Of a stretch of DNA of 57,335 nucleotides, positions 30,264-39,782 are shown piece after piece. The position numbers and the translations under genes were made by a program. Position 1 is the first letter of the stretch; the number at the start of each line of letters is the position of its first letter. The stretch is from Rhodocyclaceae bacterium (lineage in GTDB: Bacteria; Pseudomonadota; Gammaproteobacteria; Burkholderiales; Rhodocyclaceae): the NCBI GenBank assembly GCA_019750575.1, contig JAIEOJ010000277.1:1-57335 (forward strand), written 5' to 3'. The notes beneath the pieces were generated by a model. It ran no database searches. It saw nothing but the letters and a program-made list of their open reading frames with translations, and was not told the DNA's origin.

Positions 30264-30467
30264 ATGGACTACAAGAATCCGAAATTCACCAAACCCTACC
30301 CCGACTCGCCCTGCGTGGCCGTCTGCTCGACCACCTTCGACGATATCTGCCGTGGCTGCGGCCGCAGTGTCACCGAAGTCGCCAACTGGGTCTTCCTCAC
30401 CCAGGAGGAAAAGGACGTGATCTGGGAACGCATCATCGCCGACGGCTACCCGCGCCGTAACGGCTGA
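30264..30467 (+). CDS. DUF1289-family protein
   Basis: DSPCVAVCSTTFDDICRGCGRSVTEVANW Cys pattern. Confidence 0.88.
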   Translation: MDYKNPKFTKPYPDSPCVAVCSTTFDDICRGCGRSVTEVANWVFLTQEEKDVIWERIIADGYPRRNG

Positions 30468-30474
30468 GGTCAGG

Positions 30475-30577
30475 AACCTTCACCACGCAGAACACAAAGC
30501 GCACGAAAAAACTCAAAACCCGAATTCGGGTCTCTTGGTGAAACTTTGTGTCCTTGGTGTCTTGGTGGTTCGCTTTT
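30475..30577. repeat. MITE-like interrupted inverted repeat (CACCAC..ACACAAAG family)
   Basis: TTCACCACGCAGAACACAAAG ... ACCCGAATTCGGGT ... CTTTGTGTCCTTGGTGTCTTGGTGGTT. Confidence 0.65.
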
Positions 30578-30590
30578 GATGCGTCTCAGC

Positions 30591-31265
30591 TCACCACTGA
30601 ATTTCCTTCCGTCCCTGCGTCTTCAGAAACTCATTCGCCCTTGAAAACGGCCGGCTGCCGAAAAAGCCGCGATGGGCGGACAGCGGGCTGGGATGTACCG
30701 ACTCGATCACGCAGTGCTGCGCCCCGATCAGAGCCCGCTTGGCCTGCGCATGCGCGCCCCACAGAATGAAGACGCGCGGCAGCTCTGATGCGCCCAGCGC
30801 CGCAATGATGTGGTCCGTGACCGCATGCCAGCCGAACTTCTTGTGCGAACCCGCTTCGCCCTGCCTCACGGTCAGGCCGGTGTTCAGCAGCAGCACACCC
30901 TGCGCCGCCCAGTGCGACAGATCGCCGCTTTCCAGTCGCGCACCAAGGTCGCTCTCCAGCTCCCTGGCGATGTTCTTCAGCGAGGGCGGCGCCCGCATGC
31001 CTTCCGGCACCGAAAAGGACAGGCCCATGGCCTGCGGTAGCAGGCTGCCGTGACAGGCATCCTCGCCGTGATACGGGTCCTGTCCCAGGATCACCACGGC
31101 GACTGCATCGGGCCGCATGGCCAGCGCACGGTAGCGCAAGGCACGCGGCGGATAGATGATTTCGCTGGTCTCGACGGCGGCAACGCGTGCCTCGGCCTGC
31201 GCTAGCGCATCCTTCAGATCGGCACCGCAGAAGTCCAGCCAGTGCCGCGGAAAATCACTCATCAC
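30591..31265 (-). CDS. ung: Uracil-DNA glycosylase
   Basis: VVILGQDPYHGEDACHG and SVHPSPLSAHRGFFGSRPF. Confidence 0.95.
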   Translation of the reverse strand: MMSDFPRHWLDFCGADLKDALAQAEARVAAVETSEIIYPPRALRYRALAMRPDAVAVVILGQDPYHGEDACHGSLLPQAMGLSFSVPEGMRAPPSLKNIARELESDLGARLESGDLSHWAAQGVLLLNTGLTVRQGEAGSHKKFGWHAVTDHIIAALGASELPRVFILWGAHAQAKRALIGAQHCVIESVHPSPLSAHRGFFGSRPFSRANEFLKTQGRKEIQW

Positions 31266-31863
31266 TTTTCTTCAGGGTCTGCAACGCCATATGCACGCGC
31301 ATCGCCGCATAGGCATCGTTGGCGGCGTACAGCTGCTGTTGTTCATTGAGTTGCGGCAGCGACCAGTTCGAGGTCGACAGACGCTTGGACTTGAGGAAGC
31401 GCTGGCCGAACAGGATGGCGATCGCGCCCTTGGCCCCGACCGAGTTCTTGTAGCCCATCTGGCGGAACACGCGATCCAGGTCGATCAGGTTCTGCGGGTG
31501 GATGGCGAACTTGTGCGCCAGCTGGCTCATGTCGTTGGACAGCCCGAAGCCGACCTTGGCAATGCCCGCATCGTGCAGCAGCTCGGCCACCGCCGCCTGC
31601 GCTGCGGCGGTACGCGTCTGGAACAGCCAGGCGCGCTCGGCGCTGGCGAACTGCACCAGATGCGGCCCGTCCGAGGTCTGGCCCTTGTGGAAGGTCGGGC
31701 GTGACTCGGTATCGAAGCCCAGGCAGGGATGACGACGGATCTCCGCCAGCGCAGCCGCCTCCTGCCCGGCGCCCACCAGATGGATCTGGGCCAGCGTCAG
31801 CGAGGGGAACAGCGGCATCGCGGCAATGGCTTCCTTGCCGGGCGCGTACAGTGGGGTGCTCAT
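31255..31863 (-). CDS. 3'-5' exonuclease, RNase D-like
   Basis: LGFDTESRPTFHKGQ (DxE), NDMSQLAHKF, YAANDAYAAMRVH motifs. Confidence 0.85.
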   Translation of the reverse strand: MSTPLYAPGKEAIAAMPLFPSLTLAQIHLVGAGQEAAALAEIRRHPCLGFDTESRPTFHKGQTSDGPHLVQFASAERAWLFQTRTAAAQAAVAELLHDAGIAKVGFGLSNDMSQLAHKFAIHPQNLIDLDRVFRQMGYKNSVGAKGAIAILFGQRFLKSKRLSTSNWSLPQLNEQQQLYAANDAYAAMRVHMALQTLKKSDE

Positions 31864-32072
31864 GCGCCTACTGTGCCACAGCGCCGCCCCGCCTTATCTG
31901 CGTTTAAGACGCCCAGAATCCGGCCCTTTCCGGCAATCGCAGCCGCGGCCCCCAGACACCGTGCGCAGGCCCGCATCCCCCGCCAAACAGCCCCAAGCCG
32001 CCTGTGCTGTCAAGTCTTGCCAGGCCTGCGGCCCTCCGGTAGGGTGCGTGCCTCACTGTTTCGGACCGACCC

Positions 32073-34400
32073 ATGCTGCCGCCCATCGAACACCGCATTG
32101 CCGCCGATATCGGCGCCAAGCCCGCGCAAGTCATCGCCGCCGTTCAACTGCTCGACGAAGGCGCCACCGTGCCCTTCATCTCGCGCTACCGCAAGGAAGT
32201 CACGGGCGGCCTCGATGACACCCAGCTGCGCTTGCTGGAAGAGCGTCTCGGTTATCTGCGCGAACTCGAGGAGCGCCGCCTCGCGGTGATCGCCAGCGTG
32301 GAAGAGCAAGGCAAGATGACGCCGGCCCTGCTGCTCGAATTCCAGGATGCCGAAACCAAGCAGCGCCTCGAAGACCTTTACCTGCCGTATAAACAAAAGC
32401 GACGGACCAAGGCGCAGATCGCCAAGGAGTCCGGCCTCGAACCGCTGGCCGACGCGCTGCTCAACGACCCGACCCTGAAGCCCGAAGACGAAGCCGCCAA
32501 GTACGTCGCCGCCGACCGCGCCGAAAACCCGGTCGCCGACGTCAAGGCTGCCCTCGACGGCGCGCGCCAGATTTTGATGGAGCGCTTTGCCGAAGACGCC
32601 GAGCTGCTCGGCAAGCTGCGCGAGCAACTGCAGGAAAACGGCATCCTCACCTCGGTCATGGCAGAAGGCAAGGAGGTAGAAGGCGCCAAGTTCCGCGACT
32701 ACTTCGCCTACTCCGAAAACATCTCCGAGATTCCCTCGCACCGCGCCCTGGCCCTGTTCCGCGGCCGCAACGAAGACATCCTGCGTCTGGCGCTGAAAAT
32801 GCCGGAAGAGTTGCAGGATCCGCCGCTGTCCTCGCCGTGCGAGCGCCGCGTCGCCGCACACTTCGGCATCAAGGACGAAGGTCGCGCCGCCGACCGCTGG
32901 CTGCTTGAAACCGCGCGCTGGGCCTGGATGATCAAGATTTCCCTGCACCTCGAACTCGAACTCATGAACGCCCTGCGCGAACGCTCGGAAGAAGAAGCCA
33001 TCCGCATCTTCGCCCGCAACCTCAAGGATCTGCTGCTGGCCGCACCGGCCGGCCCGCGCGTGACCATGGGCCTGGACCCCGGCATCCGCACCGGCGTCAA
33101 GGTGGCCGTGGTGGACAGCACCGGCAAGGTGGTGGATACCGCCACCGTCTATCCGCACGAGCCGCGCAATGACTGGCATGGCGCGCTGCACACGCTGGGT
33201 CTGCTCTGCGTCAAGCACAAGGTGAATCTGATCTCCATCGGCAACGGCACCGCCTCGCGCGAAACCGACAAGCTGGCCGCCGACCTGATCAAGGGCCTGC
33301 CCGAGCTCAAGATGAACAAGATCGTGGTGTCGGAAGCCGGTGCCTCGGTGTACTCCGCCTCCGAACTAGCTGCGCGCGAATTCCCCGATCTCGACGTTTC
33401 CCTGCGCGGCGCCGTGTCGATTGCGCGCCGCCTGCAGGACCCGCTGGCCGAACTCGTCAAGATCGAACCCAAGGCCATCGGCGTCGGCCAGTACCAGCAC
33501 GACGTGTCGCAGACCAAGCTGGCCCGCTCGCTCGACGCCGTGGTCGAGGACTGCGTGAACGCCGTCGGTGTGGACGTGAACACCGCCAGCGCACCCCTGC
33601 TCGCGCGCATCTCGGGCTTGAACAGCACGCTGGCCGCCAACATCGTGTCGCACCGCGACGCCAACGGCCGCTTCGCCAGCCGCGACGCGCTAAAGTCGGT
33701 ACCCCGCCTCGGCGACAAGACCTTCGAGCAGGCCGCCGGTTTCCTGCGCGTGAACGACGGCGACAACCCGCTCGACGCCTCCGCGGTTCACCCGGAAGCC
33801 TACCCGGTGGTCGAGAAGATCCTCGCCGACATCAGGAAGGGCGTGAAGGAAGTGATCGGCGACAGCAGCACCGTGCGCGCGCTCAAGGCCGAGAAGTACA
33901 CCGACGAAAAGTTCGGCCTGCCCACCGTGCAGGACATTCTCAAGGAACTCGAAAAACCCGGCCGCGACCCGCGTCCTGAGTTCAAGAGCGCCACCTTCAA
34001 GGAAGGCGTCGAAGACCTCAAGGACCTGCTGCCCGGCATGCAGCTCGAAGGCGTGGTCACCAACGTCGCCGCCTTCGGTGCTTTTGTCGATATCGGCGTG
34101 CACCAGGACGGCCTGGTCCATGTCTCCGCGCTGTCCAACAAGTTCGTCAAGGACCCGCACGAAGTCGTCAAGGCCGGCGACGTGGTCAAGGTCAAGGTGC
34201 TGGAAGTGGATATCCCGCGCAAGCGCATCGCCCTGACCATGCGTCTGACCGATGAGGTCAGCACAAAGCGTGCGGAAGGCAACGGCCAGCGCAACGACCG
34301 CAGCGCCTCGCCCCGCGACGTGCAGCGCCACAGCAGCAACCGCAGCGCACCGCAGCAGGAAAATGCGATGGCGGCGGCGTTTGCCAAGCTGAAGCGCTGA
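32073..34400 (+). CDS. tex: RNA-binding transcriptional accessory protein Tex
   Basis: Full-length Tex with YqgF-like core and C-terminal S1 domain ([24 protein letters not shown]). Confidence 0.95.
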   Translation: MLPPIEHRIAADIGAKPAQVIAAVQLLDEGATVPFISRYRKEVTGGLDDTQLRLLEERLGYLRELEERRLAVIASVEEQGKMTPALLLEFQDAETKQRLEDLYLPYKQKRRTKAQIAKESGLEPLADALLNDPTLKPEDEAAKYVAADRAENPVADVKAALDGARQILMERFAEDAELLGKLREQLQENGILTSVMAEGKEVEGAKFRDYFAYSENISEIPSHRALALFRGRNEDILRLALKMPEELQDPPLSSPCERRVAAHFGIKDEGRAADRWLLETARWAWMIKISLHLELELMNALRERSEEEAIRIFARNLKDLLLAAPAGPRVTMGLDPGIRTGVKVAVVDSTGKVVDTATVYPHEPRNDWHGALHTLGLLCVKHKVNLISIGNGTASRETDKLAADLIKGLPELKMNKIVVSEAGASVYSASELAAREFPDLDVSLRGAVSIARRLQDPLAELVKIEPKAIGVGQYQHDVSQTKLARSLDAVVEDCVNAVGVDVNTASAPLLARISGLNSTLAANIVSHRDANGRFASRDALKSVPRLGDKTFEQAAGFLRVNDGDNPLDASAVHPEAYPVVEKILADIRKGVKEVIGDSSTVRALKAEKYTDEKFGLPTVQDILKELEKPGRDPRPEFKSATFKEGVEDLKDLLPGMQLEGVVTNVAAFGAFVDIGVHQDGLVHVSALSNKFVKDPHEVVKAGDVVKVKVLEVDIPRKRIALTMRLTDEVSTKRAEGNGQRNDRSASPRDVQRHSSNRSAPQQENAMAAAFAKLKR

Positions 34401-34415
34401 GTTACTCCGGCTTCA

Positions 34416-34447
34416 ACACAAAGGGCTCCTTGCGGAGCCCTTTGTGT
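34416..34447. terminator. Terminator between convergent tex and higA
   Basis: ACACAAAGGGCTCC-TTGC-GGAGCCCTTTGTGT. Confidence 0.85.
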
Positions 34448-34469
34448 TTGTGGAATACACAACTACGAC

Positions 34470-34763
34470 TCAAGCTACCGCCAACTTGAGCTTTCCAACC
34501 CGGCCCAGATCAATCTGCTGCCGAGCAATCCAGAGGTCATGGGCATCCTGCATCGCCAGCCAGCTTTCGGGTGTGCGTCCCAGGGCCTTGGACAGGCGCA
34601 AGGCCATCTCAGGCGAAACACGGTTGCTGCCATTGAGGATCCGGCTCAGGGTGGACGGCGCCACATCCAGATTGAGCGCAAGTTCGCGCCCGCTGATGCC
34701 ATTGGGCTCAAGATATACCTCGGTGATGAATTCGCCGGGATGTGGTGGGTTGTGCATGGCCAT
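34470..34763 (-). CDS. higA: HigA-family antitoxin (XRE HTH)
   Basis: [38 protein letters not shown]. Confidence 0.92.
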   Translation of the reverse strand: MAMHNPPHPGEFITEVYLEPNGISGRELALNLDVAPSTLSRILNGSNRVSPEMALRLSKALGRTPESWLAMQDAHDLWIARQQIDLGRVGKLKLAVA

Positions 34764-35041
34764 CAGTGATAATCCTCATAGTCCAGAATATAGGCATTGC
34801 CGTCGACAAACTCGAAGGTCAGCCGCCAGTTGCCATTGACCGTAATCGCCCAGCGACCGCGCATCTCGCCCTTGAGCGCATGCAGCCGAAAGCCGGGGAT
34901 ATCCATGTCCTCAATCGTCTGAGCGGTATCGAGCGCTGCAAGCTGCATACGCAGCCGGCGTGCATGACTAACCTGCACACCTGATGCGTTGCCGGTTTCA
35001 AAAAACCTGCGCAAGCCCTTGTGCCGAAATGACTTGATCAT
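34763..35041 (-). CDS. higB: HigB/RelE-family toxin
   Basis: [17 protein letters not shown] ... [26 protein letters not shown]; overlaps antitoxin start. Confidence 0.93.
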   Translation of the reverse strand: MIKSFRHKGLRRFFETGNASGVQVSHARRLRMQLAALDTAQTIEDMDIPGFRLHALKGEMRGRWAITVNGNWRLTFEFVDGNAYILDYEDYH

Positions 35042-35056
35042 GGCGCACTATAGCAT

Positions 35057-35073
35057 GTTGCGCACTACGCAAC
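35057..35073. promoter_or_regulatory. Candidate HigA operator
   Basis: GTTGCG-CACTA-CGCAAC inverted repeat 15 bp upstream of higB start. Confidence 0.5.
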
Positions 35074-35170
35074 AAAAACAATTCCAGAAACCCGATCCGG
35101 GAAAATCGACAGCACGGCTTTGCTGCTAGCATGCAACACTGATCAGGCACAATTTGAACAACTCGCGTAC

Positions 35171-35389
35171 ATGACTGACCCGCAAGCCAACAACCCCCTG
35201 CACGGCATCACCCTCGAGCAAATCGTCACAAGACTGGTCGATCACTACGGCTGGGAGGCCCTCGCCCGCAGGATCAATATCAACTGCTTCAAGAGCGATC
35301 CCTCGGTGAAGTCCAGCCTCAAGTTCCTGCGCAAGACGCCCTGGGCGCGGGAGCAGGTTGAGCAGCTGTATATCTCGACGTTTTTCTGA
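35171..35389 (+). CDS. VF530-family (DUF2132) DNA-binding protein
   Basis: [57 protein letters not shown]. Confidence 0.88.
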   Translation: MTDPQANNPLHGITLEQIVTRLVDHYGWEALARRININCFKSDPSVKSSLKFLRKTPWAREQVEQLYISTFF

Positions 35390-35443
35390 TTCGCCTCGTC
35401 GAACGCTTTTTCGGTAGAAAACCGAATCCACAGTACCCCTGAA

Positions 35444-35549
35444 ACCGTTCGGGCTGAGCTTGTCGAAGCCGCAATGGTTTTTGTGTTTGTCGTATAAACC
35501 TGCTTGTCATGACCGCTTTGGCGGCTTCGACAAGCTCAGCCCGAACGGT
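35444..35549. repeat. REPIN-like inverted repeat, copy A
   Basis: ACCGTTCGGGCTGAGCTTGTCGAAGCCGC and its perfect 29-nt reverse complement separated by 48 nt. Confidence 0.85.
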
Positions 35550-35644
35550 CATTGCTTCACTAGCCCCATAAAGGCCAACAGCCGCACTTAAGCCCCACTG
35601 CCAGCGCAGTTTTTTGCCGGATGCTCGCGTGAGACAATCTGGGC

Positions 35645-37120
35645 ATGAAACTGCCGCCCCTGAATCCCCGCTACGCCCTGCTGGACCAACCCTTTCATCA
35701 GCCGATTCCGACCACGCCGCTGCCCGAGGTCGAGCTGCTGCATGTATCGTCCGCGCTTGCCGATGAACTAGGCTTTGATGCCGATACCCTTAACAGCAGC
35801 GAATTCCGTGAGCTCATGGCTGGCAACCGTCCCTGGCCGGATTACGCGAGCCGCGCCTCGGTGTATTCGGGCCACCAGTTCGGCGTGTATGTACCGCAGC
35901 TCGGCGACGGGCGCGCACTGATGATTGCGGAGATCGCCGATGCGCAGGGCCGGCGCATGGAGCTGCAGTTGAAGGGCGCCGGCCTCACGCCCTACTCGCG
36001 CCATGCCGACGGCCGCGCCGTGCTGCGTTCATCGATCCGCGAATACCTGTGCTCGGAAGCCATGCATGCGCTGGGCATTCCGACCACGCGCGCGCTGTCG
36101 CTGGTCGGTTCCCCGCAGCCCGTCTATCGCGAGCGGGTCGAGACCGCCGCCGTGGTGTGCCGCGTGGCGCCGAGCTTCGTGCGTTTCGGGCATTTCGAAT
36201 TCTTCTATCACACGGGCCAGCACGAGGCGCTGCCCAAGCTGGCCGACCATGTGATCGCCGAGCAATTTCCGGACCTGGCAGACCGCCCCGACCGATATGT
36301 GCTGTGGCTGATCGAGGTGGTCGAACGCACCGCGCGCCTGATCGCGCAATGGCAGGCCGTCGGCTTCTGCCATGGCGTGATGAACACCGACAACATGTCC
36401 GTCCTCGGCCTGACGCTGGACTACGGCCCCTTCGGTTTTCTGGACGCCTTCGATTTCAACCACATCTGCAACCACTCCGACGAGCAGGGGCGCTATGCCT
36501 ACGGCATGCAGCCCGAAATCGCGCAGTGGAACCTCTCGCGCCTGCTGCAGGCCTGCTTCCCCCTGCTTTCGGACAACGACGACGAGGCGCTGGATATCGC
36601 CCGCAACATCTACGACAAGTACGCACCAGCCTACGGCAATGCGGCGCGCCGGCGCTGGGCCGACAAGCTCGGCTTCGCCGAGGTGCGCGAGGGCGACGAT
36701 GCGATCATCAACGAGCTGCTCTCCATCATGCACCGGAGCAAGAGCGACTTCACCCTGACCTTCCGTCGGTTGGCGCTGATCAAAAGCGCCGGCGAACAGC
36801 CGGCGGCCGGCGTGCGCGAGCACATCATGGATATCGCCGCCTTCGATGCCTGGGTGCCGAAATACCGCGCCCGCCTGCTGGCGGAAAACAGCGTTGACGC
36901 AGAACGTGCCGCGCGCATGAATGCCGTGAATCCGCTCTATGTGTTGCGCAACCACCTGGCGCAAACCGCCATCGAAAAGGCCGAGCGCGGCAGCATGGAA
37001 GAGCTCGACCGTCTGGCGCAGGTACTGAGCGCGCCCTACACGGAACAGCCGGGCATGGAAGCCTACGCCGCCGAACCGCCGGCGCATTTGCGCCATATCG
37101 AAGTCAGCTGTTCTTCATAA
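35645..37120 (+). CDS. selO: SelO/YdiU-family protein adenylyltransferase
   Basis: YSGHQFGVYVPQLGDGRALMIAEI, LQLKGAGLTPYSRHADGRAVLRSSIREYL, C-terminal EVSCSS. Confidence 0.95.
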   Translation: MKLPPLNPRYALLDQPFHQPIPTTPLPEVELLHVSSALADELGFDADTLNSSEFRELMAGNRPWPDYASRASVYSGHQFGVYVPQLGDGRALMIAEIADAQGRRMELQLKGAGLTPYSRHADGRAVLRSSIREYLCSEAMHALGIPTTRALSLVGSPQPVYRERVETAAVVCRVAPSFVRFGHFEFFYHTGQHEALPKLADHVIAEQFPDLADRPDRYVLWLIEVVERTARLIAQWQAVGFCHGVMNTDNMSVLGLTLDYGPFGFLDAFDFNHICNHSDEQGRYAYGMQPEIAQWNLSRLLQACFPLLSDNDDEALDIARNIYDKYAPAYGNAARRRWADKLGFAEVREGDDAIINELLSIMHRSKSDFTLTFRRLALIKSAGEQPAAGVREHIMDIAAFDAWVPKYRARLLAENSVDAERAARMNAVNPLYVLRNHLAQTAIEKAERGSMEELDRLAQVLSAPYTEQPGMEAYAAEPPAHLRHIEVSCSS

Positions 37121-37123
37121 ACA

Positions 37124-37149
37124 AAAAGCCCCGCAGATGCGGGGCTTTT
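37124..37149. terminator. Bidirectional terminator
   Basis: AAAAGCCCCGC-AGAT-GCGGGGCTTTT. Confidence 0.88.
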
Positions 37150-37167
37150 GCTTGGGGATGGAAAGCG

Positions 37168-37524
37168 TCAGGCCGCCTTCTTCTGCGGACCGATGCCCGT
37201 GCCTTCGCACTGGAAGCCGGGCACGCGACCGAAGCGGAAATACGGGCCGAGGCCGATGGCCTGGTGAGCGGCATAGACTGCATCGAGGTCGGACACCACC
37301 TTGCCGTCCGCATCACGCACAAAGATATGCATCTTGAGGGCCTCGGCCGTCACGCCCTCGCCCAGCTTGGCGCCGGGCTCGGCGGCATTGACGAAAATCA
37401 GCTTGTTGGTGCTGTCGCGTGACTCGATGAAGTGCACTTCTTCATCCCAGCGCTTGTTGTGACTGTCGTAAATCACGGTCAAGGGCCCCTTGAGGCTGGT
37501 CGGATCGAACTTGTAAATGCTCAT
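37168..37524 (-). CDS. DUF393 (DCC)-like protein lacking the CxxC motif
   Basis: PLTVIYDSHNKRWDEEVHFIESRDSTNKLIFVNA resembles DCC fold without Cys; my alignment by eye. Confidence 0.55.
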   Translation of the reverse strand: MSIYKFDPTSLKGPLTVIYDSHNKRWDEEVHFIESRDSTNKLIFVNAAEPGAKLGEGVTAEALKMHIFVRDADGKVVSDLDAVYAAHQAIGLGPYFRFGRVPGFQCEGTGIGPQKKAA

Positions 37525-37698
37525 CTTGTATCTCCATCTTTTAACAGGTAAAGAAAAGAAAGCGTTACGTCTGAACGACGGTTAATTGTATATCCGTGCG
37601 CCGGGATTTTTTTCAAGTCTGAATATGCGCTTCCAGACTGGCCCAGCCCCTGACTTAGGCCTTAAAATTCGACTTTGGCTATAAAAACGGCACCAACC

Positions 37699-38055
37699 AT
37701 GAGCACCGAACCGGTACACCTCTACGGCATCAAGAACTGCGACACCATGAAGAAGGCCCTCAACTGGGTGGCCGAGCGCGAGATCGCGCATGTTTTCCAC
37801 GACTACAAGAAGGAAGGCGTGGATCGCAGCAAGCTGGTGGAATGGTGCAAGATCGTCGGCTGGAAAACCCTGGTGAATACCAAGGGCACCACCTGGAAAA
37901 AGCTGACACCCGAGCAGCAGGCCGTCACGGCCCAGGGCCAGGCCGTGGCGCTGATGATGGAAAACCCGAGCCTGATCCGCCGGCCGGTGGTCGAGATCAA
38001 TGGTCAGTTACTGGTGGGCTTCGATCCCACGATGTTCGAAAGTTTCGTGCGATGA
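37699..38055 (+). CDS. ArsC/Spx-family reductase (YffB-like)
   Basis: LYGIKNCDTMKKALNWV and IRRPVVEINGQLLVGF. Confidence 0.9.
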   Translation: MSTEPVHLYGIKNCDTMKKALNWVAEREIAHVFHDYKKEGVDRSKLVEWCKIVGWKTLVNTKGTTWKKLTPEQQAVTAQGQAVALMMENPSLIRRPVVEINGQLLVGFDPTMFESFVR

Positions 38056-38912
38056 GCGACACGTTTCAGCGCTTCATTTTTGAAAAGCTGGACATTCGCG
38101 GCGCCATCGTCCAGCTCGAAACGAGCTGGCAAGGCATGCAGCATGGCCGCGCCTATGCGCTCCCGGTGCTGGAACTGCTGGGCCAGACCACGGCCGTCAC
38201 CACGCTGATCGGCTCACAGCTCAAGACGCCGGGGCGGCTGACTTTTCAACTGCAAGGTGAAGGCCCCGTTTCCCTGCTGGTCGTCGATTGCGACGAGCAA
38301 TTGCGTTTGCGTGGCATGGCCAAGGCCGATCCGATCCTTACCCAGACCTCGGCACCCGAGCTTATCGGTGACGGTCGCCTGCTGCTGACCCTGCAGACCA
38401 ACGACAGCCGCAAGCCCTACCAGAGTTTTGTGCCGATCGAGGGCGACAGCATCTCGGCCATCTTCGAGAACTATCTGGCGATGTCGGAACAGCAGCCGAC
38501 GCGTCTGTTCCTGTTCGCCGACGGCGACCGCGCCTGTGGCTTGTTCCTGCAGAAGCTGCCGGAAACACCGGGCAATCACGAGCGGGACGAAGACGGCTGG
38601 AACCGCGTGCAACAACTCGCCGCCACCATGCGTCCAGACGAGTTCTACCTCCCCGCCGAAGAGTTGCTGCATCGTCTCTTCGCCGAGGAAGATGTGCGCC
38701 TGTTCGAAGCCCACCCGGTCGTCTACCATTGCCCGCGCGACGAGGAAAAGGTACGCGGCGCCCTGCTCTCCCTCGGCCGCGACGAAGTGCAGGCCATCCT
38801 CGACGAGCACGGCGAGATCCGCGTGCACGATGACATCTGCAATCACGAGTATGTCTTCGGCGAGGAAGTGCTCGATGAGCTGTTTCCAGCAACGCCACGC
38901 CGCCTGCACTGA
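38052..38912 (+). CDS. hslO: Hsp33-family redox chaperone (variant zinc site)
   Basis: RFIFEKLDIRGAIVQLETSW and C-terminal HCPRDEEKVRGALLSLGRDEVQAIL. Confidence 0.92.
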   Translation: MSDTFQRFIFEKLDIRGAIVQLETSWQGMQHGRAYALPVLELLGQTTAVTTLIGSQLKTPGRLTFQLQGEGPVSLLVVDCDEQLRLRGMAKADPILTQTSAPELIGDGRLLLTLQTNDSRKPYQSFVPIEGDSISAIFENYLAMSEQQPTRLFLFADGDRACGLFLQKLPETPGNHERDEDGWNRVQQLAATMRPDEFYLPAEELLHRLFAEEDVRLFEAHPVVYHCPRDEEKVRGALLSLGRDEVQAILDEHGEIRVHDDICNHEYVFGEEVLDELFPATPRRLH

Positions 38913-38925
38913 GACGAAAAACTCC

Positions 38926-39003
38926 GTTCGTCCTGAGCTTGTCGAAGGACGATACGAAAACTCACCCTTTACTGTCTTGCCCTTCGACAAGCTCAGGGCG
39001 AAC
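38926..39003. repeat. REPIN-like inverted repeat, copy B
   Basis: GTTCGTCCTGAGCTTGTCGAAGGAC ... GCCCTTCGACAAGCTCAGGGCGAAC (23/25 complementary). Confidence 0.82.
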
Positions 39004-39030
39004 GCACTTTAAGCATCATTCTCTAGAATC

Positions 39031-39780
39031 TTGAGCATAGACATTAGCGAAGAAGCCGGCGTGCGCTACCTGCACTTCGGTTCGGACTGGGTACAGGGTG
39101 CCATGCGCATTGCGCGCCCGTGGGCCCTGGAGCTCGACTACACGCGCGAGATGATGGCGGCCCTGCTGCTCCGTCCTGATGCGGCCTGGCCGCGCAAGGT
39201 GCTGCAGATCGGGCTGGGCGCGGCGTCGGTGACCAAGTTCCTCTACCGCCACCGGCCAGATTGCAAGATCACCGTGGTCGAGATCGATCCGGCCGTGGTG
39301 CCCATGGCGTATCAGTATTTCAAGCTGCCGGACGATCCGCAGCGCATCCACATCGAAATCGCCGACGGCGCCGATTTCGTGATCGGCCACAAGGGCAAGT
39401 ATGACCTGATCCTGGTCGATGGCTTCGACTCGAATGCGCGCGCCGGGCGGCTGGACAGCCTGCCCTTCTACCTGGACTGCAAGGCGCGCCTCTCGCGCGA
39501 CGGCATCATGGTGGTCAACCTACTGTCCCGCAGCCGCAATTTCAAGGCCAGCGTGCAGCGTCTGGGCGAGGCCTTCGACGGCCGTGCACTGGCCTTTCCT
39601 TCATGCGACAGCGGCAATGCGATCGCCTTCGGCGCAACGGGCCACGCCGTGGAACAGACACTGGATGAGCTGAAGGCGCATGCGCGCGAACTCAAGGCGG
39701 CCAGCGGCCTCAACCTCCTGCCCACCATTGCGCGCATCGAACGCACCAGCTACTGTGCCGGCGGCGTCTTCAGCCTGTAG
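39031..39780 (+). CDS. Spermidine synthase-like methyltransferase-fold protein
   Basis: VLQIGLGAASVTKFLYRHRPDCKITVVEIDPAVV; TTG start. Confidence 0.8.
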   Translation: MSIDISEEAGVRYLHFGSDWVQGAMRIARPWALELDYTREMMAALLLRPDAAWPRKVLQIGLGAASVTKFLYRHRPDCKITVVEIDPAVVPMAYQYFKLPDDPQRIHIEIADGADFVIGHKGKYDLILVDGFDSNARAGRLDSLPFYLDCKARLSRDGIMVVNLLSRSRNFKASVQRLGEAFDGRALAFPSCDSGNAIAFGATGHAVEQTLDELKAHARELKAASGLNLLPTIARIERTSYCAGGVFSL

Positions 39781-39782
39781 GC

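Noticed and set aside
37842-38912. 356-aa ORF as the hslO start
   Set aside because: The N-terminal 70 residues are out-of-frame translation of the ArsC-like gene; true start is ATG at 38052, overlapping the upstream stop.
38428-39012. 194-aa ORF ending in VRPELVEGRYENSPFTVLPFDKLRANAL
   Set aside because: Shadow of hslO running into the REPIN; RPELVEG/FDKLRAN is the usual spurious translation of this repeat.
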